Shown here in pieces: positions 33,069-33,892 of a DNA stretch of 33,892 nt. Made by a program: the position numbers and the translations under genes. The notes beneath the pieces were generated by a model, which was not told the origin of the DNA, did not search any database, and was given only the letters and a program-made list of their open reading frames with translations. How positions within the stretch are numbered: position 1 is the first letter of the stretch; each line of letters starts with the position of its first letter. Source of the stretch: Clostridia bacterium (lineage in GTDB: Bacteria > Bacillota > Clostridia > Christensenellales > UBA1242); contig JAQUUD010000003.1 of assembly GCA_028694075.1 (NCBI GenBank), positions 1-33,892 of the forward strand, written 5' to 3'.

Positions 33069-33839
33069 TTAATTTACTTTTTGATGTTGAATGCCATTTC
33101 TGTCAACCGAATAATTATCTTTATAAATCAGTTCTCCAACGGAAACGACCTTATACCCCTGCATTTTAAGTCTTTCAAGTATCATTGTAAGGGCAGGGAT
33201 AATATTGTCTGCATTGTTATGGCAAAGTATAATTGAGCCGTTTTTAACGCCATTTAACACCCTTGTTGTAATGTCCTGTGCTGAAAGCCCTTTCCAATCC
33301 AAACTGTCCACGTCCCACTGCACAGGTATCATATTAAGTGCTTCAATGGTTTCAATTACGGCATTATTATATGCCCCGAACGGACACCTAAAAAGTTCGA
33401 CTTCTTCGCCAGTTATATCTTTAATCATATTATTTGCCAGCATTATTTCTTCACTGATTCGGTCTTTGCTAAGCGTTGTTAGGTCTGGATGAGTGTTTGA
33501 ATGACAGCCAATTTCTAAGCCTGCATCTTTTATTGCTTGAACTATTTCCGGGTATTTATCCACCCAAAAACCAACCAAAAAAAATGTTGCGGACGCATCA
33601 TATTCATTCAGCGTATCAATAATCGCCTGAGTTTTTTCAGCACCCCAAGAAGCATCAAAACTTATCGCCACAGTTTTTTCAATGGTGTCAACGCAATAAA
33701 CTGGCAACTTTTTTGTGGAATAACCAAAAAACACCTGAGCCGACGCAACGCCATTAACTCCAATAGCGAGCAATATAGCAACTAAAAGCATAATTAAGGT
33801 GAACTTAATGGCTTTTGATTTAACAACGCAAAAAGGCAT
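33069..33839 (-). CDS. PdaB-like polysaccharide deacetylase (sporulation type)
   Basis: A 256-residue protein with an N-terminal membrane or signal helix (about 12-34) followed by a NodB-homology domain. YCVDTIEKTVAISFDASWG carries the catalytic Asp (SFDASWG), then ATFFLVGFWVDKYPE, HSNTHPDL (metal His pair), RCPFGAYNN and QWDVDSLDW; a late His sits in ILCHNN. This pattern is typical of the PdaB-type deacetylases of spore formers, which act on peptidoglycan outside the membrane. ATG behind GGGAGG. The Asp-Ala instead of Asp-Asp pair in the SFDA motif is common in this subfamily. Pairs logically with sigK and ylbJ. Confidence 0.88.
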   Translation of the reverse strand: MPFCVVKSKAIKFTLIMLLVAILLAIGVNGVASAQVFFGYSTKKLPVYCVDTIEKTVAISFDASWGAEKTQAIIDTLNEYDASATFFLVGFWVDKYPEIVQAIKDAGLEIGCHSNTHPDLTTLSKDRISEEIMLANNMIKDITGEEVELFRCPFGAYNNAVIETIEALNMIPVQWDVDSLDWKGLSAQDITTRVLNGVKNGSIILCHNNADNIIPALTMILERLKMQGYKVVSVGELIYKDNYSVDRNGIQHQKVN

Positions 33840-33892
33840 TAAATTTCCTCCCTTTTACTATAAGATAAATCTTATAGATAAGTAAAATTAAA

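Overview
The window is AT-rich DNA with compact bacterial genes, AGGAGG-type ribosome binding sites, frequent TTG and GTG starts, and near-consensus TTGACA-17-TATAAT promoters. The genes point to an endospore-forming member of the Bacillota, most likely an uncultured clostridial lineage: single-chain GlyRS, pro-sigma-K, YlbJ, a PdaB-like deacetylase, YkvI, YlxM and an L10-leader attenuator. I cannot name a genus. Almost all genes lie on the minus strand. The plus-strand exceptions are glyS, the large surface protein, ylbJ and two orphan paralogues.

Layout. 1-4744: 3' part of glyS; then, on the minus strand, a split TauE/SafE permease pair, a 2x[4Fe-4S] ferredoxin, a Ppx/GppA-like protein with eroded active sites, and a cytosolic amidase-fold protein. 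4843-8106: a 1087-residue membrane-anchored surface protein with four jelly-roll-like repeats and a cytoplasmic coiled coil. 8472-13610: sigK, ftsY, smc. 13989-18124: plsX, rpmF and pta, with divergent ylbJ. 18721-20036: ykvI and tRNA-Glu(CTC). 20209-28871: an informational block transcribed leftward as lepA, hemW, ylxM, ffh, rpsP, khpA, rimM, trmD, rbgA, yraN (SRP targeting, ribosome assembly, tRNA and rRNA maturation). 29232-30394: rplJ-rplL behind an L10 leader, attenuator and strong promoter. 30487-32173: two tandem orphan paralogues, each with its own promoter. 32336-33839: a tandem-OB SSB-like protein and a PdaB-like deacetylase.

The most striking content is intergenic. Six elements of about 92-106 bp (near 1248, 9429, 13803, 21608, 26910 and 29003) share one design: a 12-15 bp terminal inverted repeat with a GCCGGC core, closing over exactly three consecutive hairpins joined by 0-1 unpaired bases. 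Each can fold into a nearly fully paired four-way cloverleaf. The arm sequences differ between copies but pairing is kept. Copies 4 and 5 show compensatory changes, and copy 6 looks like the same arm order in inverted orientation. The elements lie next to gene 3' ends, and two occupy places where usual neighbours (acpP/rnc before smc; rplS after trmD) are missing. I do not recognise this family. It behaves like a non-autonomous repeat family whose structure is conserved more than its sequence, and no mobilising enzyme is visible in the window.
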